64,000 nt of DNA, from positions 62,001-126,000 of the forward strand of contig JAJYXB010000004.1 of the NCBI GenBank assembly GCA_021791195.1. Direction: 5' to 3'. Shown one piece after another: positions 1 through 9,223 of the stretch. This stretch comes from Actinomycetes bacterium. Its GTDB lineage: Bacteria > Actinomycetota > Thermoleophilia > BMS3ABIN01. The notes beneath the pieces are model-generated. The model saw only the letters and a program-made list of their open reading frames with translations. It made no database searches and was not told the origin of the DNA. Position numbers and translations under genes: made by a program. Position 1 is the first letter of the stretch, and each line of letters begins with the position of its first letter.

Positions 1-1289
1 AGCCCCGCCAGGCCGAAGTAGGTCCAGAACCAGATATAGGCATCGTGGATGTACCAGCGCAGGTTATCCAGCATATTCGGTACGGTAGGCCGGTAGAACT
101 CATTGATCGGAATGCCAAAAGCCGGCGAACCGCTGATGGCGGTCCACGCATAGCCGTCCTCGATCTGACGGCTGACCAGGCTCTGGGCATCCAGTGAACT
201 CGAGGAAAAAGTCGTCCCGTATCTGACGACGGCCGCGTTGACGTATTTATCCAGGGTGCCGGTCGCCGACGCAAACAGCAGCAGGATAACCGCCGCCACC
301 GCGCCGACCGCCAGCAGTTTCATCCTCACGTTCTTGCGGTTGATGAACACTGCAAGCAGCAGCAATCCGGCCATGGGAACGATGTAGCTGCGGTTGAACT
401 CGAGGATGACGCCGGTCAGCATCAGCATTGTCAGCGGCACGAACACCGCCACCTGCTTCCAGGCCCACGGCCTGATCACAAGATTTATGATGCCGATCCA
501 GAAGCCAAACAACATCAGCGCGTCCCCTGGCGGCCGGAGCCGCTCCACAAGGGAACTTACATCCGGCGTATCCGTCTGCAGCGACTGCGCCGACATGAAC
601 TGGCCGAGATAGGAGTTATGCAGGATAAGGCTCAGCAGACCGACACCCACGGTAACGGCGCCCAGCACCAGCATGGCGCCGACCAGCCACCGCTGCGATC
701 TGACAGATTCGAAAAACAGCAGCGCCGGGATGAACAGCAGGTAAAGCAGCAAAGGCCGGTCGACCAGGAAGATTGAACTCAATGAGTGCCTGGAGAATCT
801 GCTCTCGATTAAAACCACGAGGGACTTGGCCAGCACCAACGCCATGAAAGTAATCAGCGCAATCGCGACCGGAGAAGACACGATGCGCTCGAATACTCCC
901 GGCCGGCTCTTGATCGCCAGCGCCCGAACCAACAGCAGCAGGAGCACCAGTAAGTACATTTCGTAGGCCAGGTTGTCCGACATCCACCGGGTAAAGTACT
1001 CCGGCAGCACCAGAGTCGAGGTGAGCGCCAGCAAAAACACGACGCCCCACCGCGGCCGTTTCGCCACCAGCCAGAACAGCCCCCCCGCGGCCACGATCAC
1101 CAGCGGCATCCTGGTGCTCAGGTGCGTAGAGTACATGCCGACCAGCAGCGCCCCCAGCAGAGCGGCGGCAACCGCAGCCAGCGGTTTGGCCTCCCGGGGC
1201 AGGCCGCGCTTGAAGCTGGTGCCGGAGCTCTGTCCCCAGCTGAGCGGCGCCTGCCCGAAGGCGGAGTGGAATCCCGACATCAGCTTCAT
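1..1289 (-). CDS. O-antigen ligase/polymerase-like membrane protein, 3' end outside window
   Basis: Absent from the ORF track because it runs off the window edge; I translated it by eye. At least 429 residues are open from ATG 1289, whose ATGA overlaps the stop of the upstream gene. The protein is largely hydrophobic helices (for example a Leu-rich stretch LLVLLLLLLVRALA) with soluble loops, and carries FNRSYIVPMAG, which resembles the F-x-R-S/G-x helix of Wzy/WaaL-type O-antigen polymerases and ligases. The visible C-terminal part has a loop (DAQSLVSRQIEDGYAW) followed by a further helix, as in that family. Likely polymerises or transfers lipid-linked glycan on the outer face of the membrane. 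Family assignment is moderate; specificity cannot be read. Confidence 0.6.
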   Translation of the reverse strand, partial: MKLMSGFHSAFGQAPLSWGQSSGTSFKRGLPREAKPLAAVAAALLGALLVGMYSTHLSTRMPLVIVAAGGLFWLVAKRPRWGVVFLLALTSTLVLPEYFTRWMSDNLAYEMYLLVLLLLLVRALAIKSRPGVFERIVSSPVAIALITFMALVLAKSLVVLIESRFSRHSLSSIFLVDRPLLLYLLFIPALLFFESVRSQRWLVGAMLVLGAVTVGVGLLSLILHNSYLGQFMSAQSLQTDTPDVSSLVERLRPPGDALMLFGFWIGIINLVIRPWAWKQVAVFVPLTMLMLTGVILEFNRSYIVPMAGLLLLAVFINRKNVRMKLLAVGAVAAVILLLFASATGTLDKYVNAAVVRYGTTFSSSSLDAQSLVSRQIEDGYAWTAISGSPAFGIPINEFYRPTVPNMLDNLRWYIHDAYIWFWTYFGLAG

Positions 1290-2545
1290 GAGCGCTCCAC
1301 CCGTCCGGAGACCGGCGCCGCCGTCCTTCCCCGCCTGACCATAAGATGCGGCAACAGCCGCGCCAGCGGCAGGGAAGCGAGCACAAAGACGAGCGGCATC
1401 ATCGGTACGGCGTAGCGCCCGACGGCCAGCGTGCCCAGATGCACCGCAGTCAACATCAACACAAATGAAACGATCACATAGCCGGCGTCGCGCATCGGAC
1501 CGGCACGCCTGAACAGCATCACGGCGCCCACGCCGGCGACGGCCAGCGACACGAAGTTGGCCAGCGCGAACGCGATCGAGGCTGTCGACGGGCCGCCGTC
1601 ATCAAAACCGAGATTGAACCACAGATTGAGAAAGTGCTGGCCGGAGGTCCGCGCCAGCCGGACCGGCCCCCGGTCGATAACATAGTGGACCGCCTCGCTG
1701 AAACGGCTCTCGCTTCGCTGGCCCGCCGTTTCCCGCGACAGGTTCGTCGGCTCGGTGACTTTAGCCCGCTGGCCCATTATCACCGCCTCGCCAAATCCGC
1801 TGCCGAAGGGCAGGAAGGTGCGCTCAATCAGGGAGTTGCGCACTACCCAAGGCGAATAAACCAGTATCGACACCAGCAGCGGCACCGCCGCCCAGCGCAG
1901 CAGCAGCCCCCGCTTGCGGGCAATGAGCAGCAGCAGCGGCAGCGACACCAAGGCGATGAACAGTCCCTTCGGCTTGGTCAGGATCAGCAGTCCCATTACC
2001 ACGCCCAGCCACAGCGCCAGCAGGCCTGACCATTTCCTCAGCAGCCGGATGCACAGGTATGCCGACAGCGCCAGCAGAAAGGTAAAAAGGGTCTCGGTCA
2101 TCAACTGCGTGCTCAGTTGCACCAGTGGCAGGTAAATCGCGGACAACCCTGCCGCGATCAGCGCCGCCGTCTCCCCCAGGACCAGCCTTCCCAGGCGGTA
2201 AACCAGCAGCACGGCGGCCACCGAGAGGACGATCTGCGCCAGCTTGACCCACATCCAGCTATGGCCGCTAACAACCAGGATGCCCGCGCTTAGCACCGGG
2301 TACAGCGGGCCGTGATTGGTTACCGGCTGCACGCCTCCGGGCGGCCCGAAATCCTTGGAGAATCCCTGTCCGGCCATCATCAGGTTGGTTATCTCCGGAT
2401 AGGGATCCTCGGAGAATGACGAATGGAAATCGGTGAACCCGAAAAGAAAGACAAGTCTGATTACAAATGCGAGTGCGAGTATCCCGAGCAGCCAGCGACG
2501 AGGCTTGCCGCCGGTGTCACCCAGCAGTAGCTTCATTAATTTCAT
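1286..2545 (-). CDS. GT39/PMT_2-like membrane glycosyltransferase
   Basis: 419 residues with about ten hydrophobic helices. The N-terminal loop after the first helix (residues about 38-60) contains an acidic SEDPYPE segment, where PMT_2/ArnT-type GT-C enzymes carry the catalytic acidic residue, followed by GHSWMWVKLAQ and the usual run of helices. Such enzymes move a sugar from a polyprenyl-phosphate donor to an acceptor outside the membrane. It overlaps the next gene by 4 bp (ATGA) and follows an O-antigen-ligase-like gene by 9 bp, so the three are almost certainly co-transcribed. Start ATG is the ORF-track start; no strong ribosome site is visible. Donor and acceptor are unknown. Confidence 0.7.
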   Translation of the reverse strand: MKLMKLLLGDTGGKPRRWLLGILALAFVIRLVFLFGFTDFHSSFSEDPYPEITNLMMAGQGFSKDFGPPGGVQPVTNHGPLYPVLSAGILVVSGHSWMWVKLAQIVLSVAAVLLVYRLGRLVLGETAALIAAGLSAIYLPLVQLSTQLMTETLFTFLLALSAYLCIRLLRKWSGLLALWLGVVMGLLILTKPKGLFIALVSLPLLLLIARKRGLLLRWAAVPLLVSILVYSPWVVRNSLIERTFLPFGSGFGEAVIMGQRAKVTEPTNLSRETAGQRSESRFSEAVHYVIDRGPVRLARTSGQHFLNLWFNLGFDDGGPSTASIAFALANFVSLAVAGVGAVMLFRRAGPMRDAGYVIVSFVLMLTAVHLGTLAVGRYAVPMMPLVFVLASLPLARLLPHLMVRRGRTAAPVSGRVERS

Positions 2546-2554
2546 AAATTAACC

Positions 2555-4315
2555 TTAGATCATGCAGTCATCAGACGTGGCGCTGATCGCCGGTCCCCCC
2601 CGGCGCCAAGGCCGGACGGCGGCGTAGACAGCGCCAACGGCAGCTATCAGAACAAGATTCGGCTTGTCGTATAGAATCATCAAATGCCCGCCATGCAGCA
2701 GCACGATGACCAGAGCCAGGAAAAGCACCGTCGCCAGGCAGCGGGGCCCTCTCCATACTTTAATCCCTTCATACACCAATAGGAAGGCAAGTCCCAGAAC
2801 CAGCGCCAGCCCGGGCCAGCCAAATTCCATCACCCAGGTGAGCGGCAGGCTGTCGACGGCGTGATGGTCGGTTCCCGGCGTCTCGAAAATGCCGACGCCA
2901 AACGGGTTCGCCTTCAGAACACCCCAGGCAAAGGGGAACAGGTCGAGCCGGTCACTGATGGAGCTGGACCGCGACAGCCACTGGTACGATATCATCGACG
3001 GCAGGTTCAGTTTGCCCTTCTGCAGGATGACCTGGTTGAGGATGATCTTGTTGTCGGAATCGACAACGCGGAAATCGCTATTTAAGTTCTCCCGGCCGTC
3101 GAAGCGGGGATCGTCCAGGTAAAAGGCGGTGCTGGTCACATCGCCCGTGTTGTTCTTGCCGATCGCCACCGTCTGCTTGTAGGAACCATCCGCACCGCCG
3201 GGAGCGCTCTGATCCCGGGAATCGTAGTCCACCTGGACGGACCCGTTGCCCACGTCCCGGTAAACCAGGATGACCGTCACCGGCCTGTGAATATCGCGCC
3301 ACTCGGGGCCGACGCTGAAATAAACGAAATTGTCGATCGGTGTCAGACCTTCGGACTTGCAGCGTTCGATGGCATACTGCCCGTCCTTGCCCTGATTCAG
3401 CCGCAGCCCCGACTCCATGATCCGGTTCCCGGAAAAAGTGATGCTGGCTTCCTGCCGGTCGAAGTAATCGACAGCGATGACCGCGACCGGAATGAGAACG
3501 ATCGCCGCCGTCAGCTTCCAGTGACGCCCGAACCAGCCGCGGGCGCGGAAAAGGATGAGCGGAAAGAGGATCAGCGTCCCCAGCAGCCAGGAGCCGCGGC
3601 TGAATGTCAGAAACCAGACGCTGACCGCGATGATCAGAAATAGCACCATTAGCAGCCGCCGGCGCCACAGGATCAGCATTCCGATCGGGATCGAGCTGAG
3701 CGTGATCGCGCCAAGGAAGCCGGGATGGCCGATCAGCGACCGGATGCGGTAGAACTGATCGCTGGCCTGGATGCGGGCGTCGGCGCCGATGACGTCGATC
3801 TGAACGGCGTTGAACAGCGGATTATCCTTGGCCACATACTCCAGCAGCCCGTAGATGCCGATGACGACAAAGGCCACGAGGGTCGAGAGCAGCACCAGCC
3901 TCACGTCGGAGCGGTCCTTCATCCCCAGCCTGACAAGAAAATAGACGCCGGCGCCGGTTAGCAGCCAGTTGAGGACAATCGACATGGTCGCAAGATCGAA
4001 GATGCCGCGGATCAGGAATATCAGTACCAGCGATACCACCAGCCTGTCGGCGAAATCTGTTTCCGGCAGCCGCCGCTCCAGGACCAGCCGGGCCGCAAGC
4101 GCACACCAGGCGAAACCGAAAGCGACACGAAAAGGGGTGATCAGAAGCGGCCCCAGATCGATCCGCGTGGGCCCGATCAGGTTGAGCAGATTGAGCAGGC
4201 CGGCGACGATGGCCAGGGCCACCCCGGCGCGCCAGCAGGCGTGCATCCGCCGGAACCAGACCTCGCGCCTGTCCGGGCGGCTTGCGGAAGCGCCTGAGGA
4301 GTCAGTGCCTGACAT
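2555..4315 (-). CDS. O-antigen ligase-like protein with large extracytoplasmic beta-rich insert
   Basis: 586 residues. About nine helices occupy residues 30-300, including FSRGSWLLG, typical of the Wzy_C/WaaL family. The large outer loop (about residues 295-465) is much longer than usual and looks like a soluble beta-sandwich: alternating short hydrophobic strands such as VTVILVYRDVG and GSVQVDYDSRD. Two or three further helices close the protein. The family ligates or polymerises polyprenyl-linked glycans; the insert may bind the glycan. It lies between the aldo/keto reductase and the GT39-like gene in one minus-strand operon. Ligase versus polymerase cannot be decided. Confidence 0.75.
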   Translation of the reverse strand: MSGTDSSGASASRPDRREVWFRRMHACWRAGVALAIVAGLLNLLNLIGPTRIDLGPLLITPFRVAFGFAWCALAARLVLERRLPETDFADRLVVSLVLIFLIRGIFDLATMSIVLNWLLTGAGVYFLVRLGMKDRSDVRLVLLSTLVAFVVIGIYGLLEYVAKDNPLFNAVQIDVIGADARIQASDQFYRIRSLIGHPGFLGAITLSSIPIGMLILWRRRLLMVLFLIIAVSVWFLTFSRGSWLLGTLILFPLILFRARGWFGRHWKLTAAIVLIPVAVIAVDYFDRQEASITFSGNRIMESGLRLNQGKDGQYAIERCKSEGLTPIDNFVYFSVGPEWRDIHRPVTVILVYRDVGNGSVQVDYDSRDQSAPGGADGSYKQTVAIGKNNTGDVTSTAFYLDDPRFDGRENLNSDFRVVDSDNKIILNQVILQKGKLNLPSMISYQWLSRSSSISDRLDLFPFAWGVLKANPFGVGIFETPGTDHHAVDSLPLTWVMEFGWPGLALVLGLAFLLVYEGIKVWRGPRCLATVLFLALVIVLLHGGHLMILYDKPNLVLIAAVGAVYAAVRPWRRGGPAISATSDDCMI

Positions 4316-4327
4316 CGCCAGCCGGCC

Positions 4328-5386
4328 TTATTTGCCGAGCAGCTTTTTCCGGACCAGCCGGCGCGCGCTCCTGCGTGCCATGAGGTCGACCCTGGCGCGC
4401 TCCAGCTGGCGCTTGATGGGAATGTGGTAGGGGCATTCCCGCTCGCATGCGCCGCAGTTGTCGCATGCCTCCAGGCTGGGATTGAGAGCGGCGTAGGCAT
4501 CGCGGGCCCAGTCCCAGGAGTGGTAACGGTCGAAGTACTCGTACAGGCGCAGGACCTGTTTGATGTCGATGCCCTGGGGGCAGACGACGCAGTTTTCGCA
4601 GCGCCGGCAGAAAACCTTGTAGCAACCGCGCTCGGAGGCGGCGATGGCTTCCATGATCTCGTCCCCGGTGACCTCTCCCCCAGCCTCCTCGACCGCCAGG
4701 TTCTCGTTCAGCTCGTCGAGATTGTAGGTGCCGACGATAGTGGAGTCCGGCGCCGCGCTGAAAACATAGCGCAGCGCCACCGAGGCGGTGGCCGCATAGC
4801 CGAAGACCATCGGCTTGATCGAGACAAAGCCGATGCCGCGCGACTGGATATCGGCGAGCAGGCCGGCGGCCGCCTCGCGGTCGATGAAGTTAAGCGGGAA
4901 TTCGACCACGTCGAAGGCCGCCATCTCCAGCGCCTCCAGGACCGTCTCCGGCTGGTGAGCGCTGATGCCGACATGCCGGATATAGCCGGCGTTGCGCATC
5001 TCCTCCAGCGCCTGGTAGGCGCCGCCGGGGCTCATGATCTCCCTGAGCACTCCCAGCGTCAGCACGTTGTGCAGCGAATAGACATCAATGTAATCCGTGC
5101 CAAAGTTCCTCAGGCTCTGCTCGATGTCCTTGCGCCCGTCGATCTTCTTGCGTTTGTGCGTGCTGGTGCCGAGCACTACCCCGTCACGGAAGCTTTTGAC
5201 CCCCAGGCCGATCTTGTTCTCGGAGTCGCGGTACATGCGCGAGGTGTAAAACAGGTTCATGCCGCGCTCGTGAGCGGTCTGGATGATCTGGTTGGTTTCC
5301 ATCTGGCTGATGTACTGGAAGGGGATGCCGCCCAGCCCCAGGCGGGACACCTCCAGGCCGGTATTCCCCAGCTTATGCGTCTGCAC
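4328..5386 (-). CDS. Aldo/keto reductase fused to a two-cluster ferredoxin domain, catalytic residues altered
   Basis: I start this gene at GTG 5386 rather than the track start at 5485: a GGAGG lies 6 nt upstream and the protein then begins with the normal family N-terminus (VQTHKLGNTGLEVSRLGLGG). It is 352 residues long and overlaps the methyltransferase stop by 14 bp. Residues 1-270 form the aldo/keto reductase barrel. The C-terminus has CRRCENCVVCP and CDNCGACERECP, two 4Fe-4S motifs. Compared with the second copy at 31383, the barrel has Tyr where the catalytic Asp of DTA should be and Thr in place of the catalytic Lys (GTSTH); Tyr of the MYRDSE motif and the His of SLHNV remain. It may have changed chemistry, accept electrons from ferredoxin, or be inactive as a classical reductase. 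Confidence 0.85.
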   Translation of the reverse strand: MQTHKLGNTGLEVSRLGLGGIPFQYISQMETNQIIQTAHERGMNLFYTSRMYRDSENKIGLGVKSFRDGVVLGTSTHKRKKIDGRKDIEQSLRNFGTDYIDVYSLHNVLTLGVLREIMSPGGAYQALEEMRNAGYIRHVGISAHQPETVLEALEMAAFDVVEFPLNFIDREAAAGLLADIQSRGIGFVSIKPMVFGYAATASVALRYVFSAAPDSTIVGTYNLDELNENLAVEEAGGEVTGDEIMEAIAASERGCYKVFCRRCENCVVCPQGIDIKQVLRLYEYFDRYHSWDWARDAYAALNPSLEACDNCGACERECPYHIPIKRQLERARVDLMARRSARRLVRKKLLGK

Positions 5387-6431
5387 TGCCAGCCTCCGCC
5401 TGTTCACCGGCATGCGCCGGCGCGCCGCTATCAGCGTTTTGGGACACCTGGGCGTTTTGGGACGCCTGGGGCGCCGTGCCGTCATCCGGCAGGCGCTTGA
5501 CCGCGTAGGCGGTCATCGCGGGCGACCAGCTGCTGCCGTCGATCAGGCGGCGGTAGAGCGACAGCCCCTTGACCGCCAGGCGGTCCGCCAGCGTCGGCGC
5601 ATGCACCACGTCATTGCCGCGCCCCAGCCGCCGCTGCTTGAAGTATTGCCAGTTCATCTGCAGGTAGTAGAGCGGCGCCTCGTAGACCACTTCCGAGACG
5701 CAGAAACCGGATGCCGCCAGCAGCCGCGCCAGGTTGGCGCGGTCAAAGCTGAACAGATGCCGCGGCGCCTCGTAGATGAACCAGTCCTCGCCCAGCAGGC
5801 GCGCTTCGGGCGCGGCGGCGTTCTGCGTATAGATCACCAGCAGCGCCTGCTCACCGGTGATGCGGGCGATCTCGCGGATAGTGCGGCTGGGGCTCTGCAC
5901 GTGCTCAAGCACCCCCCAGAGCGTCACCACATCGAAGGCGCCATCCTCGAAGCCGGCGTCCTCCAGCTCGCCAGCCCGGGCGTCGATGCCCAGGTCGTCG
6001 CGGGCGATGGCCACCATCTTCTCATTGTAGTCGACCCCGGATACGTCCCAGCCGTTCTCCTTCATGTAGTAGAGGAAGGAGCCGTCGCCGAAACCGATGT
6101 CCAGCAGCCGCCCGGGGCGCTTGTAAACTTCGATCCTGTCCCGGCGCGGGCCCAGCAGGCGGCCCAGCTCGTCCAGGCCGCGGTCCTTCAGCCCCGCCGC
6201 CTTGTTGTAAAGATCGTAATCCTCCTGGGGATAAAAACGCGCCATCTCTGCAAACGAGGGCCGCGGGCTGATGAACACCAGGCCGCAGTCCTGGCACTTC
6301 AGCAGCGGGAAAGAACCCTCGATGCCGAAGAGTCGGTCCCGGCCGGCGAACAGCAGCTCGTGATGCACGCCGCCGCAAACGTCGCAGACCGTCGCCGGCG
6401 GGGCGTTTCCTTCTCTGACGGCCGGGCTCAT
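5373..6431 (-). CDS. Zinc-ribbon class I SAM methyltransferase
   Basis: 352 residues from ATG 6431, which overlaps the upstream stop by 4 bp (ATGA); the track uses a GTG two codons earlier. The N-terminus has a CDVC...CQDC zinc ribbon followed by FISPRPS. SAM motif I is LLDIGFGDGSF at about residue 110, and the post-I region reads LEHVQSP, as in Methyltransf_23-type enzymes of polysaccharide clusters. The C-terminal 30 residues are Ala/Gln-rich and look disordered. First methyltransferase of five in the island; it follows a SPASM radical SAM gene. Likely methylates a sugar or carrier-linked intermediate in the cytoplasm; O-, N- or C-methylation is not readable. Confidence 0.85.
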   Translation of the reverse strand: MSPAVREGNAPPATVCDVCGGVHHELLFAGRDRLFGIEGSFPLLKCQDCGLVFISPRPSFAEMARFYPQEDYDLYNKAAGLKDRGLDELGRLLGPRRDRIEVYKRPGRLLDIGFGDGSFLYYMKENGWDVSGVDYNEKMVAIARDDLGIDARAGELEDAGFEDGAFDVVTLWGVLEHVQSPSRTIREIARITGEQALLVIYTQNAAAPEARLLGEDWFIYEAPRHLFSFDRANLARLLAASGFCVSEVVYEAPLYYLQMNWQYFKQRRLGRGNDVVHAPTLADRLAVKGLSLYRRLIDGSSWSPAMTAYAVKRLPDDGTAPQASQNAQVSQNADSGAPAHAGEQAEAGSADA

Positions 6432-7381
6432 TTCCACCCCATCCCCGGCACCGGGTACCAGACATTCTTGGTGTAAGCCCAGTAGTTACAGTTGCGGCAC
6501 AGCTCGATCTCGCCCCAGCGGCCCTGCTTGTGCAGCGCCCGGTAGCGCCTGAACTCCTCGCCCTTCCAAACCGATTCTATCGTCTGCCGGTTGAGGTCGC
6601 CGATGACGCCCATCTGGTCGAAATCCACGTTGCAGAAGCTGACTTTGCCGTCCCAGTTGACCGAGAAGGAATTCCACAAATAGGTGCAGGGATAGCGGCG
6701 CTCCGGCATCTGCATCAGACTGCCCACCTCCGGACGCAGCCCGCCCCAGTTGATGGCCGGGATCAGCAGGACGTCGACGTCATGCGATCCCCACTGCTCC
6801 TTGAACAGGCCGATCTCGTCCCTGGTGTCCTGCATCACGATCAGCTGCACCTTCACCCGCGGCCAGACGTAACCGCGTTCCCTGCGCATCGCCAGGAAGC
6901 GCTCGATGTTGGCGATCACCTGATCGAACCTGGTGGAGCCGCGCACTTTTTTGTATGTGTCCGCGGTGGCGGCGTTGACGCTGAAAAGCAGCACGTCCAG
7001 ACGCGAATCGAGCAGCTTCTCCGCCTTCTCCTCGTCCAGCAGCAGCGCATTGGTGTCCATGTTCAGCAGCGTGCTGGGAGCGATGGTCTTCATGTGCTCG
7101 ATCATGTCAAAGATGCGCGGATTCATCAGCGGCTCGCCATCCTTGTGCAGGCGCACCTCCGTGGGAGCATGCGTCGAAATCTCATGCGCGAGCTTGTCGA
7201 ACAGGTCCATGTCGATCTCACCCACGGGCCGGGTGAGATCCTTGCGCGGGCACATGCGGCAGCGCAGGTTACAATGATTGGTGGGTTCGATGTTGATGCG
7301 GCTGGGAAAATCTGGTGTGATCTCGCCGACGCGCGCGACCTTGTTTTTCACCAGGCTCTTCGTTTTGGCTTTAAGCGACAT
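6428..7381 (-). CDS. Radical SAM/SPASM protein
   Basis: 317 residues. The radical SAM cluster motif CNLRCRMC lies at about residue 36 after INIEPTNH. The C-terminus has a SPASM/twitch-type domain: CTYLWNSFSVNWDGKVSFC, then GDLNRQTIESVWKGEEF and CRNC. This layout is shared by enzymes that modify peptides, sugars and carrier-bound groups in surface polysaccharide clusters. It is closely similar in organisation to the protein at 23696. It sits between a B12 radical SAM gene (81 bp upstream) and a methyltransferase (overlapping), so it probably acts in the same tailoring step. Substrate unknown. Confidence 0.85.
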   Translation of the reverse strand: MSLKAKTKSLVKNKVARVGEITPDFPSRINIEPTNHCNLRCRMCPRKDLTRPVGEIDMDLFDKLAHEISTHAPTEVRLHKDGEPLMNPRIFDMIEHMKTIAPSTLLNMDTNALLLDEEKAEKLLDSRLDVLLFSVNAATADTYKKVRGSTRFDQVIANIERFLAMRRERGYVWPRVKVQLIVMQDTRDEIGLFKEQWGSHDVDVLLIPAINWGGLRPEVGSLMQMPERRYPCTYLWNSFSVNWDGKVSFCNVDFDQMGVIGDLNRQTIESVWKGEEFRRYRALHKQGRWGEIELCRNCNYWAYTKNVWYPVPGMGWK

Positions 7382-7462
7382 GATCCGGCATACTTCCAGT
7401 CTTCCGGCCCCCGGCCCCCGTGCGGCACCGCCAGCGGCGGGCGTCCGGGCGGGCAGCCGGTC

Positions 7463-8998
7463 CTAGGCGATGGGTTCGAACGTTTCCTTCCTGAATGTCT
7501 TGAACAGCATCCACTCCAGCGGCATGCCGTAGAAATGGCTCCGCGCGCGAGCACGCGCCATCGCGTGCAGCAGCCGGTAAGCATATTTCTTCATGCCGCC
7601 GTTCTGGAGCTTGAGCTGCATGTTGCTGTCCGGGTAGGCGAAGGGATAATAGAAGCCGTTCACCTTCTCGATCATGCGGCGCTCTTCCGGCCCGACCCAG
7701 ACGCTCTCCTTCAGCGTGGCCGGGTTGTAGTCGGCCCACTCCTCGAGCGATTTCGGCTCCGGCATGCCGTACTTCACCGCCAGATCGTAAAGCGGCGTGC
7801 CCGGATACGGCGTGAACACAAAGATCTTGGTGCGGATGTCCGGATGGATCTGCTTTACCTTCTCGATGAAGCGCAGCAGGTCCTCGGTCGTCTCCTGCGG
7901 CTGCGTCCCCGGCGCGTGCGGAAAGCCGGTGATGAAGGTGAATGTGCCGCCGATACCATAATCGCGGCAGACGCGGGCGCTCTTGAGGTGATCCTCGGCG
8001 GTGGCGCCCTTGTTGATCAGCTGCAGCACCGGCTCGGCAGCTGACTCGGCGCCGACGATGATGCGTTTGCAGCCGCTTTCCCGGATCAGCTCCAGGACCT
8101 CCGGCTTGTAGCGGTGGAAGGTGTCCGGCCGTGCCGAGGCCACCCAGCGGATATTGAGACCGCTGGCGATGAACCCCTCACAGATCGCTTTGACGCGGTT
8201 CTGGTTGGCGAAGAAATTGGCGTCGCTGAAATTCACCTGATCGAGGTTGTAAGTTTTGACGATTTGCGTTACTTCCCGGATGACCCGTTCGGCATCCAGG
8301 CCCGTCCAGTGGCGCTGGTAGAGCTGGGCGTCAGCGCAGTAGCCGCACTTCCCCGGGCAGCCCTGGCTGGAATGGAACTCGATGGTGCGGATCTTCTCGT
8401 GGTTCCGGTGCTGGTTGATCTCGATGGCGCGGTTGACATCCAGCAGATGATAGGGCGCCGGCAAGTCGTCGTTGATGTTCAGCAGCGGCCGCGGCGGGTT
8501 GGTGACGATGCCAGCGGGGGTCCAGTAGACCGAACCGGTGACGCCCTCCGGAGCCTTGCCGGCGGCAAGCGACCCGACAATCTCCGGGAAGGTGACGTCA
8601 CCCTGGCCGACGCAGACGATGTCGCAGGCCTCCGACTCGCAGCACTGTTCAGGAAACAGGGACGGATGGTAGCCGCCCCAGACGATCGGCACCTCCGGGT
8701 TGATCGCCCGCACCTTGCGCGCCATCTCGATGCCACGCTTGATCTGATAGCCGGTGATGGAGCTGATGCCGACACAAACGGTATCGTCCAGGTTATTGAG
8801 GATTTCCTGCTCGTAGTTCGGGGTCACCCGCTCGTCCACCAGATGAAGCTCATACTTGCCCTCCAGCGGCGCCGCGATCACCGCAATGGCGAGCCCGAGC
8901 TCGATGCGGTAATGACCGTAAGCCGGCGTCGGAAAAAAGAGCGCGATCTTCTTCTTGCCGCGGCGGTCATAATCGGTCTTCCTCTGAACCATGTTCAT
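7463..8998 (-). CDS. B12-binding-domain radical SAM protein (type A, copy 1)
   Basis: Start set at ATG 8998 because AAGGA lies 6 nt upstream; the track start adds 39 residues of unlikely sequence. 511 residues. Residues about 1-160 are a Rossmann-type B12-binding domain without the usual DxHxxG histidine motif; it has VGISSITGYQ and VWGGYHPSLFPEQ. The radical SAM barrel starts near residue 205 with SSQGCPGKCGYC. The C-terminal 100 residues end in a conserved FYYPFAYPD and MPLEWMLFK pattern shared with five other proteins in this window. BchE-like or C-methylating B12 enzymes have this architecture. Likely oxygen-sensitive, cytoplasmic, acting on a glycan or lipid intermediate; the reaction is unknown. 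Confidence 0.88.
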   Translation of the reverse strand: MNMVQRKTDYDRRGKKKIALFFPTPAYGHYRIELGLAIAVIAAPLEGKYELHLVDERVTPNYEQEILNNLDDTVCVGISSITGYQIKRGIEMARKVRAINPEVPIVWGGYHPSLFPEQCCESEACDIVCVGQGDVTFPEIVGSLAAGKAPEGVTGSVYWTPAGIVTNPPRPLLNINDDLPAPYHLLDVNRAIEINQHRNHEKIRTIEFHSSQGCPGKCGYCADAQLYQRHWTGLDAERVIREVTQIVKTYNLDQVNFSDANFFANQNRVKAICEGFIASGLNIRWVASARPDTFHRYKPEVLELIRESGCKRIIVGAESAAEPVLQLINKGATAEDHLKSARVCRDYGIGGTFTFITGFPHAPGTQPQETTEDLLRFIEKVKQIHPDIRTKIFVFTPYPGTPLYDLAVKYGMPEPKSLEEWADYNPATLKESVWVGPEERRMIEKVNGFYYPFAYPDSNMQLKLQNGGMKKYAYRLLHAMARARARSHFYGMPLEWMLFKTFRKETFEPIA

Positions 8999-9223
8999 CA
9001 GATTCCTTTTTCTGTCCAGCCGCAAGGACGGCTGACCGCAAAGATTAGTAAACCCTCCGGCAGAAATTTGTCCGGAGTCACAGGAGGGGGAGCCGATCCC
9101 CTTGCCATCAGGCAATATTTTACCTTTTTTGGCACTGCATGAAGAAACCGCCCGTCGGCGGCTTCAGCCCAGCTGGTGATACTATCTTTGATTGTACAAT
9201 AGCCGGCGCGGCGCCGCCAGCAT
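8999..9223. other. Intergenic spacer between radical SAM and methyltransferase genes
   Basis: About 225 bp with no convincing gene. The left part carries the ribosome site of the radical SAM gene. The right part contains a GC hairpin (listed separately) and a short AT-rich stretch around 9180-9200 that could hold a promoter for the minus-strand gene, but no well-spaced -35/-10 pair could be assigned. Confidence 0.5.
9141..9165 (-). terminator. Possible intrinsic terminator
   Basis: On the minus strand CCGCC-GACG-GGCGG is followed by TTTCTTC. It lies about 60 bp after the stop of the methyltransferase gene at 9224. The stem is short and the T-tract is interrupted, so termination would be partial. 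Confidence 0.35.

Noticed and set aside
616-1386. Minus-strand ORF of 256 residues
   Set aside because: Frame-shifted shadow of the truncated membrane protein at 1-1289, which overlaps its neighbour by ATGA and has proper hydrophobic helices.
6530-8044. Plus-strand ORF of 504 residues
   Set aside because: Antisense to a SPASM and a B12 radical SAM gene, both with intact motifs; no coding signs of its own.
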